Source: Microbulbifer sp. VAAF005 (lineage in GTDB: Bacteria; Pseudomonadota; Gammaproteobacteria; Pseudomonadales; Cellvibrionaceae). Taken from it: a stretch of 64,000 bases of DNA. This document shows positions 45,526 through 54,827 of this stretch, piece after piece. The notes under the pieces are model-generated. The model was not told where the DNA came from. It searched no databases and saw only the letters and a list, made by a program, of their open reading frames with translations. How positions within the stretch are numbered: position 1 is the stretch's first letter; every line of letters starts with the position of its first letter. Made by a program: the position numbers and the translations under genes. Location: NCBI RefSeq assembly GCF_030012985.1, contig NZ_CP120233.1:4955001-5019000 (forward strand), written 5' to 3'.

Positions 45526-45692
45526 CTGTAGAAAAACTAATGTGCACCTATGACCCTTTAAGTTCACTTGGTTTCAACTATTAACCATAAATGGTGATTC
45601 TACGTGAATTCTTATTGAGCTTTCACTGATGAATAGGCTATTTTTCATGCAGATGCACAATGCAAAATAGGGGTGAGTTTTCTATACCCTCG
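45524..45692 (+). repeat. 165-bp TIR element, copy 5
   Basis: GACTGTAGAAAAACT ... GAGTTTTCTATACCCTCG; 169 bases, the most divergent full copy, followed by TTATGTT. Confidence 0.82.
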
Positions 45693-45713
45693 TTATGTTG
45701 CTCCGAGAACATT

Positions 45714-46091
45714 ATGAATTTTAAAGAAATAGAAGAATCCCTAGATATCGAACTTCCTCAAAGCTACAAGGAGTTCATTTCAAACTATCCAGATATGCTG
45801 TTAGCTGATGGTTTTTGGGCTGCGGAAGTAGAGCTTCTTAACAATCAAAATCGACTGGTAGAACTCAATCGGTTTGTAAGGTTGCACCTAGATATTGAAC
45901 TTAGCTACTTTTTGATTGGAGGAAGTGGCTGTGGAGATTATTACTTTATCGACATAAGTGATGAAGAATCGCCCGTGTACTTTTGGAATCATGATATAGC
46001 AGGCTTCGACGATGATGAAGAATCGGTAAATCTGATTGAGCATGCAGGAAAGTTGCTCGAGTCTTATACTTATGTCATCAAAAACACATAA
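45714..46091 (+). CDS. cassette: SMI1/KNR4-family protein
   Basis: 125 residues: MNFKEIEESLDIELPQSYKE then FISNYPD at the N-terminus, and LIGGSGCGDYYFIDISDEES with VYFWNHD further on, the SMI1/KNR4 (SUKH) pattern. SUKH proteins act as immunity proteins against diverse nuclease and deaminase toxins in many bacteria; no cognate toxin is seen here. Start is set after the 165-bp element. Confidence 0.85.
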   Translation: MNFKEIEESLDIELPQSYKEFISNYPDMLLADGFWAAEVELLNNQNRLVELNRFVRLHLDIELSYFLIGGSGCGDYYFIDISDEESPVYFWNHDIAGFDDDEESVNLIEHAGKLLESYTYVIKNT

Positions 46092-46157
46092 CTAGTTTGG
46101 GCAGTACGGACTGTGTGGCCCAGACGTGATACATGTGCTGCAGCCAAAGGCATTATA
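46086..46157 (+). repeat. attC site
   Basis: ACATAAC left box; right part GGCATTATAAA has A for the first T-preceding G. Confidence 0.6.
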
Positions 46158-46172
46158 AATTATGAGGACCTT

Positions 46173-46571
46173 GTGATTTACATAAAGTATTTGTTTGCAA
46201 TCCTGCTTCCTTGGTTAGCGTTTTTTACAGGTGACAAGATCTATGGCTCCTCGCATTTGATGTTCCATCATCCCTGCGTTCAATCAGAGTATGGTTGCTG
46301 GTTAATGGATTTTATGAGCTTTGCCATAAAAGGGGCGTTGCTTGGCATCCTTTTAGGTTTGGCGAGATTTTCAGCCAGTCAGCTTAAAACCTCTGTAGTA
46401 TCGGCGGTGGTATTGTTGACTATGGTTACTGTAAGGCTAGGCGCTGCTCGAATGGAAGGAGTCTTAACTGTCGTACTGGATTGGTACTATTGGCTAAGCT
46501 TGTTTGTCCCATTATTATTAGCTGCGGTGGTTTTTTACTTAGGTTCACGATATGTGGCAGAAAAGTTATAA
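46173..46571 (+). CDS. cassette: membrane protein (GTG start)
   Basis: About 132 residues beginning VIYIKYLFAILLPWL, four hydrophobic segments. GTG at 46173 with GAGG upstream is preferred over the GTG at 46113, which lies in the attC. Confidence 0.6.
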   Translation: MIYIKYLFAILLPWLAFFTGDKIYGSSHLMFHHPCVQSEYGCWLMDFMSFAIKGALLGILLGLARFSASQLKTSVVSAVVLLTMVTVRLGAARMEGVLTVVLDWYYWLSLFVPLLLAAVVFYLGSRYVAEKL

Positions 46572-46640
46572 TAAATTGTGGAAGCACGGATGCTTTACGC
46601 AGGGCCTGTTTAACAGCAGCCCCCGCACTCCGTGTTAACT
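46566..46640 (+). repeat. attC site
   Basis: Right box GTTAACT; left box degenerate; arms GCACGGATGC and CGCACTCCGTG. Confidence 0.6.
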
Positions 46641-46644
46641 TCAT

Positions 46645-46797
46645 GTGAATATAGAGAGAATTAAGCGAAAGAGGCAAAAGAATACTCAAGAGCAAAATTC
46701 TCTTGAAAAATATTCAATGAAAGAAGGAACCTTAGGCTTTCTAATTTCCATGGAAGGCTACAAATATTTTTTTGGATCTTTGATATCTATGGAATAG
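46645..46797 (+). CDS. cassette: 50-residue peptide (GTG start)
   Basis: MNIERIKRKRQKNTQEQ ... EGTLGFLISMEGYKYF ... SLISME. Five bases after an attC right box, like its neighbours. Basic N-terminal half, hydrophobic C-terminal half. Real but unproven. Confidence 0.45.
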   Translation: MNIERIKRKRQKNTQEQNSLEKYSMKEGTLGFLISMEGYKYFFGSLISME

Positions 46798-46872
46798 ATA
46801 TGAGAAGTGGCATTCTTATTTCTCTATATATTTGTCTTGAGCAAGGTTCAGTAAAAAAATGTAATGCAATAT

Positions 46873-47006
46873 GACTAACTTCAGAATAAAATACTCAACT
46901 ACACTCCGGCCGTAAGCGGCCTAATTATTCCTTGTCGATGAGTCGACTGTTTCACGTAGAAGCACTAAATAAAAATTGGGATGAGTGTGTCTAAGTCCCG
47001 TTATAA
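46873..47006 (+). repeat. attC-like site containing partial element copy 6
   Basis: GACTAAC begins the region; from 46937 to 47000 the sequence follows the right 60% of the 165-bp element (GATGAGT ... TTTCACGTAGAAGCAC ... GGGATGAGTGTGTCTAAGTCCCG). GTTATAA follows. The left end of the element is missing. Confidence 0.6.
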
Positions 47007-47016
47007 ATAGGAGAAA

Positions 47017-47301
47017 ATGATGAGCAGTGAACCAAAAGAAAAATCGAAAGCGATGAAGATTATCCAATCTATTTGCTCACTGTCTATAGTAGGTGTTATC
47101 TGTTATAGTCTAATCTATGGAGTAGAGTTAGTGTCTTCAGCTATCATTGTATCCTCAATAGCTGGCCTTGTAATACCGACGGTTATTTCTGAGTTTACAA
47201 TGGGGGTCGTTGAGATTTTAACTGGCGTTTTGGAAGCCTTCATAGACGGTTTGGTTGACGCAGTTACGGGTGTGCTTGAGGCTATCGGCTCAATTTTTTA
47301 G
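47017..47301 (+). CDS. cassette: membrane-active helical protein
   Basis: 94 residues with AGGAG upstream. Two membrane segments (about 20-35 and 38-60), then a long amphipathic helix (VVEILTGVLEAFIDGLVDAV). Unknown. Confidence 0.65.
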   Translation: MMSSEPKEKSKAMKIIQSICSLSIVGVICYSLIYGVELVSSAIIVSSIAGLVIPTVISEFTMGVVEILTGVLEAFIDGLVDAVTGVLEAIGSIF

Positions 47302-47411
47302 TTAACGCTATAGGATTTTATAGGAAGTTTCTGCCCCCGATGGTCTTCACTCTGCTAGCATAATCGATTTGATTTCGGTTGTGGCGTAGCAAAGTATTAT
47401 ATGGGTTAAAT
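47301..47411 (+). repeat. attC site
   Basis: AGTTAAC to GTTAAAT, 111 bases; the left box overlaps the preceding stop. Confidence 0.65.
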
Positions 47412-47417
47412 AAGTAG

Positions 47418-47708
47418 ATGAAAGATGAGTTTAAGAAGTTACGTAGAAAGCAAATTATGGGAAGCATTTTCTTTGCTCCTGCTCTTATCGGTCTTTTTGT
47501 CTCTCTAGAGGCTATGGAAAGTGGGGTGGAAACCTTTGCCGGTATACCTATAGTGGCCTGGATGATCGGATGCATTCTCGCTATAGTTGCATATTTAGTT
47601 TTCTCTAGATTCAATTGGCGGTGTCCTAAGTGCACAAATTATCTAGGTAAAGGTTTGAACCCGAAATTCTGCAAGAGTTGCGGCTTTGATTTGAGTTCAT
47701 CCACATAA
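47418..47708 (+). CDS. cassette: membrane protein with C-terminal zinc ribbon
   Basis: 96 residues: two hydrophobic segments (about 14-32 and 46-63), then RCPKC ... FCKSCGFDL, a zinc ribbon facing the cytoplasm. Unknown role. Confidence 0.72.
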   Translation: MKDEFKKLRRKQIMGSIFFAPALIGLFVSLEAMESGVETFAGIPIVAWMIGCILAIVAYLVFSRFNWRCPKCTNYLGKGLNPKFCKSCGFDLSSST

Positions 47709-47759
47709 CAAACAGTAGTACGATCGCCCGATAAATTTGACTGGCGGCCGACGTTATGT
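47703..47759 (+). repeat. attC site (short)
   Basis: 57 bases, ACATAAC to GTTATGT, arms GATCGCCCG / CTGGCGGCC. Confidence 0.8.
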
Positions 47760-48183
47760 TTCGGTCGTCCATGTGCTGAGATCTGGCTGTATTAGGGAGC
47801 CTGGAGTATTTTTTAAAGGGAACTAATCTATTGATCTTAAAGCGAATGGCACTGTGTTCTGGAGTTCAATCTGCTGAATGGCCTGCTGTAAAAGAATTGA
47901 GTTTAATTTAAATGAGTTCAATGTAAGTTCTCATCCCAGACATTTGTTAATGTAGTTATCTCTACGCACTCGAATCACTGCTCCAGGCGAAATTCAAGGT
48001 ATCTTTATGTATGCACTCTATCTTGGTCACTAGCGGTGAGCCCTTCAATGAAAGATTCGGATGATATTCTATGGCGGTAGATTGGTAGAGGCTAGGGAGC
48101 GATTAATCCTTACTCAGAAACTCTCATGATTTACTGCCAAAAAGAGGCGTGAGTTGAAGCCAGTGAACTGAATTTAGGGGGTT
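47760..48183. other. cassette-sized interval without an intact gene
   Basis: No complete open frame. CTATTGATCTTAAAGCGAATGG near 47829, split by a mismatch, recalls the first codons of the csrA copies, but the similarity stops after about six codons. Confidence 0.4.
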
Positions 48184-48255
48184 AGTTAACAAGTAAAGCT
48201 ATCCGACGTCAAAACAGTCGTTTAGGTTTTGCCACCGGTGCTTTTATCGTTAGAC
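48184..48255 (+). repeat. attC site
   Basis: AGTTAAC to GTTAGAC, 72 bases; the last good attC of the array, with inner arms CCGACGTCAAAAC and GTTTTGCCACCGG. Confidence 0.85.
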
Positions 48256-48268
48256 ATCTTAGGGAATT

Positions 48269-48586
48269 ATGAATAAGCAAGAAAATAAAATTTTACGTTC
48301 TGTAGTCCGTTCCTACTCAAGAAATAGGATGCCAGTCTATGCTCGCATGCCCTTTGTTGTTATTAGCTCGATTGGCATGATTGTTTTATTGGTTGCTGTG
48401 AAACGATTATTGGTAGCTGGCGAAATTAATATTTACGTGACCTTTTCAATTTTGCTATTTTCAGGTGGTGCAATAGGATTTGTATCTATAGTTAGAGCAA
48501 GCTATAAATGTCAACCATTTATCAAGCCGTATTTGGATCTAAGTGCCATAGAGCAAAAATTAAGTGACGCAGACAAAAGAGAATAG
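48269..48586 (+). CDS. cassette: last intact array gene, membrane protein
   Basis: 105 residues, two hydrophobic segments (about 27-46 and 55-75), basic N-terminus. No attC is recognised after it. Confidence 0.65.
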   Translation: MNKQENKILRSVVRSYSRNRMPVYARMPFVVISSIGMIVLLVAVKRLLVAGEINIYVTFSILLFSGGAIGFVSIVRASYKCQPFIKPYLDLSAIEQKLSDADKRE

Positions 48587-48814
48587 TCTCCCATGGAAGT
48601 TGAGAAGTGTAAGTAAATAAGAGGTCGGTTTTACTGAATTAATAGGTGTATATTTATATTTGTTTTGGCTGTTTTCCAGGGTGAAGACTCAAATGATCTA
48701 TTGATTTTAACGGTCAAGATATGAAATACCTTTGTATTTCGTAGGGGTTTTATCTATGGCCTTAATATGTCTAATAGTCTCTTCCATCTTCTTTATAGTG
48801 GGAGAGCCTGAAGT

Positions 48815-49151
48815 TATTTGGTATGGTTGATATTTTCAGTATTTTTTATACTGTTTCAATTATCAATTCTATTGGAAGGAATACATAGGAAGAGGGTTGA
48901 GTTACGGCGGGAGTATGTTGAATTTGACTCAGGAAGAATAAAAAGAGTTATTTTCGGCCAGTTGGAATAGTTGATAAATGGTTGGAGATTGTAGGGGTTG
49001 CTAAAGTAACTAGCAATGTGGGGTTCAGTGATGGTATCCACTGGATGATCATGAATTCTGAAACAATGTATCTAATGGCGCACTAGCTTCCCTTAAGCCA
49101 ATTGAAAAATTACAGACATTACCTAACTCTAATGATGATGTGGTTAATTAA
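48815..49151 (+). pseudogene. multiply frameshifted membrane-protein gene
   Basis: Three frames read on from each other: VWLIFSVFFILFQLSILLEG to VIFGQL, then IVDKWLEIVGVAKVTSNVGF to TMYLMA, then ASLKPIEKLQTLPNSNDDVV to a stop. One added base at each junction would rebuild a protein of about 110 residues. It marks the edge of the accessory region. Confidence 0.6.
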
Positions 49152-49475
49152 GGAGTGGGAAGTGTAGACAATAACTACGTTGTCGGTTGGAAGAGGTAGT
49201 TTTTAGTAGCTAAAACTCAGAATTATTTTAGAGCATTGCTGCGAAAGAAAAAGTACTCACAGCTTTGTGTGCGCCAGTTAGTAAGCAGTACCTGCGAATG
49301 AAAAGAGTTTCTTTGAGAGCCATTCTGACCGGGGGAGGTAAGTAAAAATCTTGAGTGGTGCTTGAAAACAAACTTCGCCTACTATTTAGCAATGACTGAG
49401 CCCAACAGGTATTAGTTTTTTCTCAGCCCGCTTTTCGAGCTCCAGGTATTTTTTATTATCGCCAATGGGGTACCC
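49152..49475. other. non-coding interval at the right edge of the accessory region
   Basis: No gene, attC or terminator recognised. Confidence 0.4.
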
Positions 49476-51051
49476 TTATCTATCCCTTAAAATCTCCATC
49501 GCAGCATTATGTCCTGGAATTCCAGTAACTCCACCTCCGGGGTGGCTACCAGAACCGCAGAGATACAACCCCCGAATCGGTGTGCGATAATCAGCAAAGC
49601 CCATAAAAGGGCGGTTGCTCCACAGTTGGTCCAGCCCCAAGGCGCCATGAAATATATCTCCCCCTATCAAGCCAAACTTGCGCTCTAAATCTAGCGGTGA
49701 ATGAATTTGTTGGGCGATGATGGAGTCATGGAAATTGGGGGCATGTCTAGTGACAGTATCGATGATAGTTTGGGCTGCAAGCTCACGACAATCATCCCAG
49801 CTTTTGCCATCTGGCAGTTCTGGAGCGAATTGTTGGCAGAAAAGGCTGGCGACATGCTGACCTTGAGGAGTCAGGGAGGGGTCTATAGTAGAGGGAATCA
49901 ACATCTCTACAATAGGTTGTGTTGACCAGCCGTGTTGGATTGCATCCATATAGGCCTGCTCCAAGTAGTTCATTGTGGGGCCGATGACAATTCCAGACTG
50001 GTGATGCGGTTGTAGATGAATTCCGGGCTTGCAGGTGAAGTCTGGCAGTTCAGACAGTGCCACGTTCATACGAAAAGTACCGGAACCTACTCTGAAAGCG
50101 CGCACGCGGCGACGGAATTCCGGTTCTAGATGTTGTTCATCAATCATTTGGGAGTAGAGCAGTTTAGGGCCGACATTGGCGATTACTTTTTTGGCTGTAA
50201 TCGTCTCCCCGTTACTTAGCTGTACACCGCTAGTACTACCTCCTTTAACCAACACCTTGCTAACTTCAGTATCTGTACGAATAGTAATCCCGAGGAGTTC
50301 TGCTTCTTTAAGCATAGCTTGGGTGATAGCACCCATACCGCCCATGGCATGCCCCCAAGCACCTTTCTCACCGTTAGCCTCACCAAACACATGATGTAAT
50401 AGTACATAAGCGGAGCCGGGGGTACTGGGAGCCGCATAGTTTCCGACAATAGAATCGAAGGCGAATGCTGCTTTGACATGGTCACTTTCAAACCAGGCAT
50501 CCAATACACTCGTGGCGCTCTTGGTAAATAAGTCAAGCGCATCACGGCGTGATGCCATACTCAGTTTCTTTGCCCTTAAACCAAAGCCGCCTGCACGCAC
50601 CAAGTCCGCAAAGCCGCCACCCACATTGGGGGAGAGCGCAATAGCTCCTCACGCAGAATATTAGCTACGGATTCCAGCATGGCATAAAAGTCAGGTAGGG
50701 TAGCTGCATCCCTCTCTGAGAAGCGAGCGACTTCTGCTTGTGTATCCAAAAGATTTTTATGGAAGGAGAGACTTTTTCTATCTGACAGCGGGAAAAAGTT
50801 AGATTGTGGCCGTAATTTGATTTCCAGGCCATGCTCATGCAAGTTCAGATCTTCGATGATTTTTGGGTTGAGTAAACTCACAGTGTAGCTTGCCACTGAG
50901 TTTCGGAAACCTGGATGAAACTCTTCAGTAACCGCAGCGCCGCCTACTATAGATCGGCGCTCAAGGATTGTTACTTTTTTCCCGCTTTTGCCAAGTAGCA
51001 AGCACACACTAGGCCATTATGACCTCCACCAATAATCAAAAAATCCTTCAT
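49476..51051 (-). pseudogene. CrtI/PYROXD2-like FAD oxidoreductase, two frameshifts
   Basis: The conceptual protein starts MKDFLIIGGGHNGLVCACYL with the FAD-binding GGGHNG, and continues KVTILERRSIVGGAAVTEEF; the A6 run (T6 at 50975-50980 on the plus strand) lacks one base. It then runs to REELLRSPP; the C5 run (G5 at 50628-50632) lacks one base before NVGGGFADLVRAGGF. The C-terminal FAD motif GLYLCGSGSHPGGGVTGIPG is intact. Family: phytoene-desaturase-like amine oxidoreductases. If the runs are miscalled, this is a functional enzyme of about 525 residues. Confidence 0.85.
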
Positions 51052-51376
51052 TATTATTCTCTATGTAGATGAGGATTAGGTTAGATATATAAAAAAATAC
51101 CAGAAAATAAGGGGGAAATAAATATTTCAAGCACGGTTTATGTGGCTCAAGATGATGCCTGACCATTTATCACAATAGATCTAAGATGGAGTTGGATTTC
51201 TGGATTTTTATTGTGATGGGATAGGCCAATTTACCGATATTGATATTACACAGTGATAGAGTGCCTTTCTTGTTATATGTTTCACTATGTCAGATGGGTA
51301 GAATGATAGAGCCTATTAAATCAACCTTGTATCTGACTATTAATGTTTTACGTTTCAATCACTGAAAGGAATTCTA
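51052..51376. other. divergent promoter region
   Basis: 325 bases between the leftward oxidoreductase and the rightward exported-protein gene; must hold both promoters, none assigned with confidence. Confidence 0.4.
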
Positions 51377-51733
51377 ATGAAAACTATACTGCTTGTTGTG
51401 TTGATGACTATGCTTATGCCCCTATCCGTATATGGAGACTGTGAAAGAGCATGGAATATTAGTGGTAATATTTATGTTGAAGGTGTTAGTTTTCAGAAAA
51501 AAGAGCATGCAGGCGAAATGTATTGCTATGCTGAATTTTACTATGATAATGGCGATTACCTGCTCGATAATTACACTCTCGAGGAGTGCTATATTGGTGA
51601 AACAATAGTAGACTGGCGGGGGAAAGAGATGGCAACCATTAAAATGACGATGATTGCCAAAGTGCCAGATATACATGGGGATTATGGGGTCAGTAATAAG
51701 ATAACTCATACTTACTACAACTGTATCAATTGA
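51377..51733 (+). CDS. exported hypothetical protein
   Basis: 118 residues with signal peptide (MKTILLVVLMTMLMPLSVYG) and four mature-part cysteines, rich in Tyr. GAAAGGAA lies 5' of the ATG. Likely periplasmic or secreted; family unknown. Confidence 0.7.
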   Translation: MKTILLVVLMTMLMPLSVYGDCERAWNISGNIYVEGVSFQKKEHAGEMYCYAEFYYDNGDYLLDNYTLEECYIGETIVDWRGKEMATIKMTMIAKVPDIHGDYGVSNKITHTYYNCIN

Positions 51734-51883
51734 ATTTAGTTATCGTTGACGTAAGTTTATGATTGTTTATCCTGTTATATAAAGCTAATTTATTAAAGAC
51801 GATTGTTGATTAAAATGTTCCATCAGGGCCTACCGATACGTTGGTTATTGTCAGTGGGCCCTGGGTTAATTGAAAGAAGCTAA

Positions 51884-53902
51884 TTAATATACATACACTG
51901 CGCCGGCTAAAGGTGCATCATTGTTATCCTGCCCGACACCTTCAGTTCCATCAGAATTCCCATCTTCGAAAGGTGTTGCGATGACTAAGGTCTGCCCGTC
52001 AGATGATATTGCCAAATTGTGTCCAAACATATCACGAGAATCTGTATTACTGGCCTTGATATAGTTGCCTGTTTCCCATGTACCAGATAGAGCGTTATAG
52101 AGATAAATGTAGGCCGCACCAGAATTTAGCTTAGATTGATCTTCAATTAGTCCTCCCACACCTGTAGCCCCGCCATTATTGTTCGGAGCAGCGATAGCCA
52201 AAATGCCACCATCACCAGATAACTGAACTGATTGACCAAAATACTCGCTGCTCTGTGGAGAGAGAGACTTTATATAAACCGGATTCCCCGGCAGGTTACT
52301 ATCATTGTATCCAGACCATGGGTCAACCTTTTCATTTGCATCAGGCTCTCGATATATATAAGTCGCACCAGCGTATAGATAGTCGTAGTCAAATTCTACT
52401 GGGGGGGTTGCAGTAACTCCGCTACCGGAGCCTACTTCTCTAGGCGCTCCGATAGCAAGTACTCGACCATTTTGGGAAAGAGAAACAGAGTAACCAAAAT
52501 TTTGACCATAATCAGAGTCAGAACTCTTTAAGTAGGCGGCTTGCTCCCAGATTTGGGTATCAGTCTCTCGAAAAACAAAAACTGCACCGTAATCGAGATT
52601 ATCAGAGCTTGATGGTGTATATTCCCTATCGCCTGGGTCAATCCAATCCATTGGTGCTCCAACAGCTAATATTTCACCATTTTTAGAAAAAGCAAGTGCT
52701 GCTCCAAATTTGGATTCATAGAGATATTCTTCTGGAAATTTCGTATCTGTATCTGAGCCGGTAAATTTTGGAGCCAATGTTTGTAAGTATTTTACCTCGG
52801 AACCTTCCTCTGCATAGATGTCAATCTCATAAATGGAAATGCCTTCCAAGGTTTTAGCCGCTAAGCGCTTACCATTTGAAGATAAGGCTAATGGACTTCT
52901 ATATAGAAATTTATCATTCCAGTCATATGTGTGAGAAAACGTATTAAAAAGTTTCCAATCCGTATTTTCACGTTTAAATAGATGGAAAATAAAGTTTTTT
53001 GACATCACTGCTAGTATTTTTCCATCAGCTGAAAGTTGTAATTTCCGCCCAAAATAAGCTTTTTCCTGCGGGTTAGCTTCAATCAGCTTACTTCTCTGTT
53101 CCCATTCAAAATTCTCATTCCGTTCAAAGGTATATACTGCACCTTGAGAGTCCTCCTTACCGGAGTAACTGGATGCAGAAACTACCATAACCGTACCATC
53201 GTCAGAGATAGCCGTTGAGTATCCAAATAACTCCCAGTCAGTGGAATTATCTGACTTTAAATAGCTAATAAGATCTTTGGATTCATCTGTTTCCGGCGTA
53301 TCCAGTGCTTGAGTTGAAGCTATAATTCCCCCCTCAGCATCGACGGCATGTAGTTGAAATTGGATATCTTTATTGGTGTTTGGCTGGAAAAGATGAAGCG
53401 GAACATGGAACTTAAAAGTATGTGCACCCTTGGAGATTGAATCAAAGAGAATCCTCGCGTCTGGGGTGCTGCCATCAGACCCTACGATACTGCCGAAGGA
53501 GCCATCAAGTTGAAAATGATTGAGTTGAAGTATGGCATTTACTTCATCATTTAAAACCCACTCAATTTGAAAGCTAGCCTGAGCATTCCCTATATTCTCG
53601 ACTGCTTTAATAGTGGCAGTAGAGAATAGTTCGGGTTCGGGTTCGGGTTCGGGTTCGGGTTCGGGTTCGGGTTCGGGTTCGGGTTCGGGTTCGGGTTCGG
53701 GTTCGGGTTCGGGTTCGGGTTCGGGTTTAGGTTCAGGTTCAGGTTCAGGTTCAGGTTCAGGTTCAGGTTCGGGTCCAGATTCTGACACAGGAGCTGCTTG
53801 TGAGTCCGATACCGACTTTTCCGTGCTTTCACTACCGCCACCACCACATCCTGTTAAGATGGTGATTGCTGCTAAAATACTAAATAATATAGTTTTATTC
53901 AT
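51884..53902 (-). CDS. lipoprotein with Glu-Pro tract and seven FG-GAP-like repeats
   Basis: About 672 residues from [19 protein letters not shown] (lipobox LTGC). A Glu-Pro repeat tract (about residues 44-92) follows, then a fibronectin-like stretch, and then seven repeats with the core FG-x-(S/A)-x-x-x-S-x-(D/N)-G-x-x-(L/M)-x-V-x-(A/S)-P, for example [19 protein letters not shown] and [19 protein letters not shown]. Seven repeats predict a seven-bladed beta-propeller on an outer-membrane anchor with a proline-rich stalk, likely a surface adhesion or binding protein. Start at codon 6 of the longer frame. Confidence 0.88.
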   Translation of the reverse strand: MNKTILFSILAAITILTGCGGGGSESTEKSVSDSQAAPVSESGPEPEPEPEPEPEPEPKPEPEPEPEPEPEPEPEPEPEPEPEPEPEPEPELFSTATIKAVENIGNAQASFQIEWVLNDEVNAILQLNHFQLDGSFGSIVGSDGSTPDARILFDSISKGAHTFKFHVPLHLFQPNTNKDIQFQLHAVDAEGGIIASTQALDTPETDESKDLISYLKSDNSTDWELFGYSTAISDDGTVMVVSASSYSGKEDSQGAVYTFERNENFEWEQRSKLIEANPQEKAYFGRKLQLSADGKILAVMSKNFIFHLFKRENTDWKLFNTFSHTYDWNDKFLYRSPLALSSNGKRLAAKTLEGISIYEIDIYAEEGSEVKYLQTLAPKFTGSDTDTKFPEEYLYESKFGAALAFSKNGEILAVGAPMDWIDPGDREYTPSSSDNLDYGAVFVFRETDTQIWEQAAYLKSSDSDYGQNFGYSVSLSQNGRVLAIGAPREVGSGSGVTATPPVEFDYDYLYAGATYIYREPDANEKVDPWSGYNDSNLPGNPVYIKSLSPQSSEYFGQSVQLSGDGGILAIAAPNNNGGATGVGGLIEDQSKLNSGAAYIYLYNALSGTWETGNYIKASNTDSRDMFGHNLAISSDGQTLVIATPFEDGNSDGTEGVGQDNNDAPLAGAVYVY
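53629..53775. repeat. hexanucleotide tandem repeat (GGTTCG/GGTTCA)n
   Basis: About 24 units of a 6-bp repeat encoding Glu-Pro on the minus strand. The unit is a multiple of three, so slippage changes stalk length without breaking the frame. The CAG-type variants cluster at the 5' side of the gene. Confidence 0.95.
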
Positions 53903-53939
53903 CGAATCAATATTCATCCAAGCTGAATTTAATCTTTAA

Positions 53940-54364
53940 GTGAGTATCTTCCAGATACTTAGCTTTTAACTAGGTTTACTTTGCCTTGCTAAAACATATG
54001 GTCTTCAAGTATATCAAGCACTTGTGTTTTCTAGCTACCTTCATTCATCAAATAGAAGAGAAGTTAATTGGTACATATGTGGAGTTATTGTCAGAAAAAA
54101 TGGATTCTTCAATAGGGGCTAAGCTCTGACTTTTTTAATTTTAGATCGAAACTTGATTGGTAAACAGCTCGATTCTTGTTGGCTTGGCTCGACTGGCTGC
54201 GATATCTACCGATATCCCTATGGAGATCAGATCGAAGTGTAAAAAATATAGATGTTACTTAATGATAGAGCGAACTTAAATTGCATCTATCAAGCATAAG
54301 ATTTACCAAAAACGACAGCTTAATCAGTTGGTGCAAATTAAGTTGAAGTCTTTGGTGGGAATAT
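53940..54364. other. intergenic region upstream of the propeller lipoprotein
   Basis: No gene seen; expected to contain the promoter of the leftward lipoprotein gene. Confidence 0.4.
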
Positions 54365-54492
54365 TTATGAGGGTTTTGATTGGGGGGAGTTATTTTTCCA
54401 CTGCGCTCTGCGGTGGCGTTTCCAAGATCTGTAGTGGTCTAATCCTTCCGGACACTTCGTTAAGATGGTAAAACTACCTAGCGAGGTGAAGT

Positions 54493-54783
54493 ATGACAAC
54501 AAAAGGTACACGCCGGAAATTCAAGCCGGAGTTCAAGAAAGACGCCGTAGCTCTTGTCTCAGAACAAGGGTATTCGATTTCCAAGGCCGCAGAGGCTGTA
54601 GGAACCACTGCTAACAATCTGCGACGCTGGATAAAGGAGCTGGAGCAGGAAGAGAGCGGAGTAAGGTTGGATTCGGGCGAACGAGCTGAACTGGATCAAC
54701 TGCGACGTGAAGTAAAGCAATTGCGGATGGAGAAGGAAATCCTAAAAAAGGCCAGCGCCTTCTTTGCGAAAGAAATGAAATAA
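54493..54783 (+). CDS. IS3-family transposase OrfA
   Basis: 96 residues: helix-turn-helix (FKPEFKKDAVALVSEQGYSI, then KAAEAVGTTANNLRRWI) and a C-terminal leucine-zipper-like coil (LDQLRREVKQLRMEKEILKK). It binds the IS ends and is joined to OrfB by -1 frameshifting near the run at its end, as is known for IS3 elements. Confidence 0.93.
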   Translation: MTTKGTRRKFKPEFKKDAVALVSEQGYSISKAAEAVGTTANNLRRWIKELEQEESGVRLDSGERAELDQLRREVKQLRMEKEILKKASAFFAKEMK

Positions 54784-54827
54784 AGTACGAATTTATTAAA
54801 AAGCAGCAAGGTAGCTTTCCAGTTAGA

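Larger units (their letters stand above)
15524..48590 (+). mobile_element. integron cassette array without integrase (CALIN)
   Basis: About 45 small plus-strand genes, each followed by an attC-like site with an RYYYAAC left box (commonly CATAACAAG or TTAACAAG) and a GTTRRRY right box, with imperfect palindromes between them. Cassettes are typically 300-650 bp. Neither an intI gene nor a recognisable attI lies in the window, although both edges of the array are visible, so recombination would need an integrase in trans. Interruptions are the second csrA unit with its intron, an IS4-family element, a MITE, and repeated 165-bp elements. Sites with sub-consensus boxes are frequent, suggesting partial decay. 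Confidence 0.9.

Noticed and set aside
28692..45692. Regularly repeated 165-bp sequences as a CRISPR array
   Set aside because: Repeats are far too long and kilobases apart, with genes between them; no cas genes.
47825..47870. Third csrA fragment
   Set aside because: Only about six codons resemble the csrA start and there is no conserved upstream sequence; chance is likely.
53613..53939. Plus-strand frame encoding a Gly-Ser repeat
   Set aside because: Antisense of the Glu-Pro tract of the lipoprotein gene; low complexity only.
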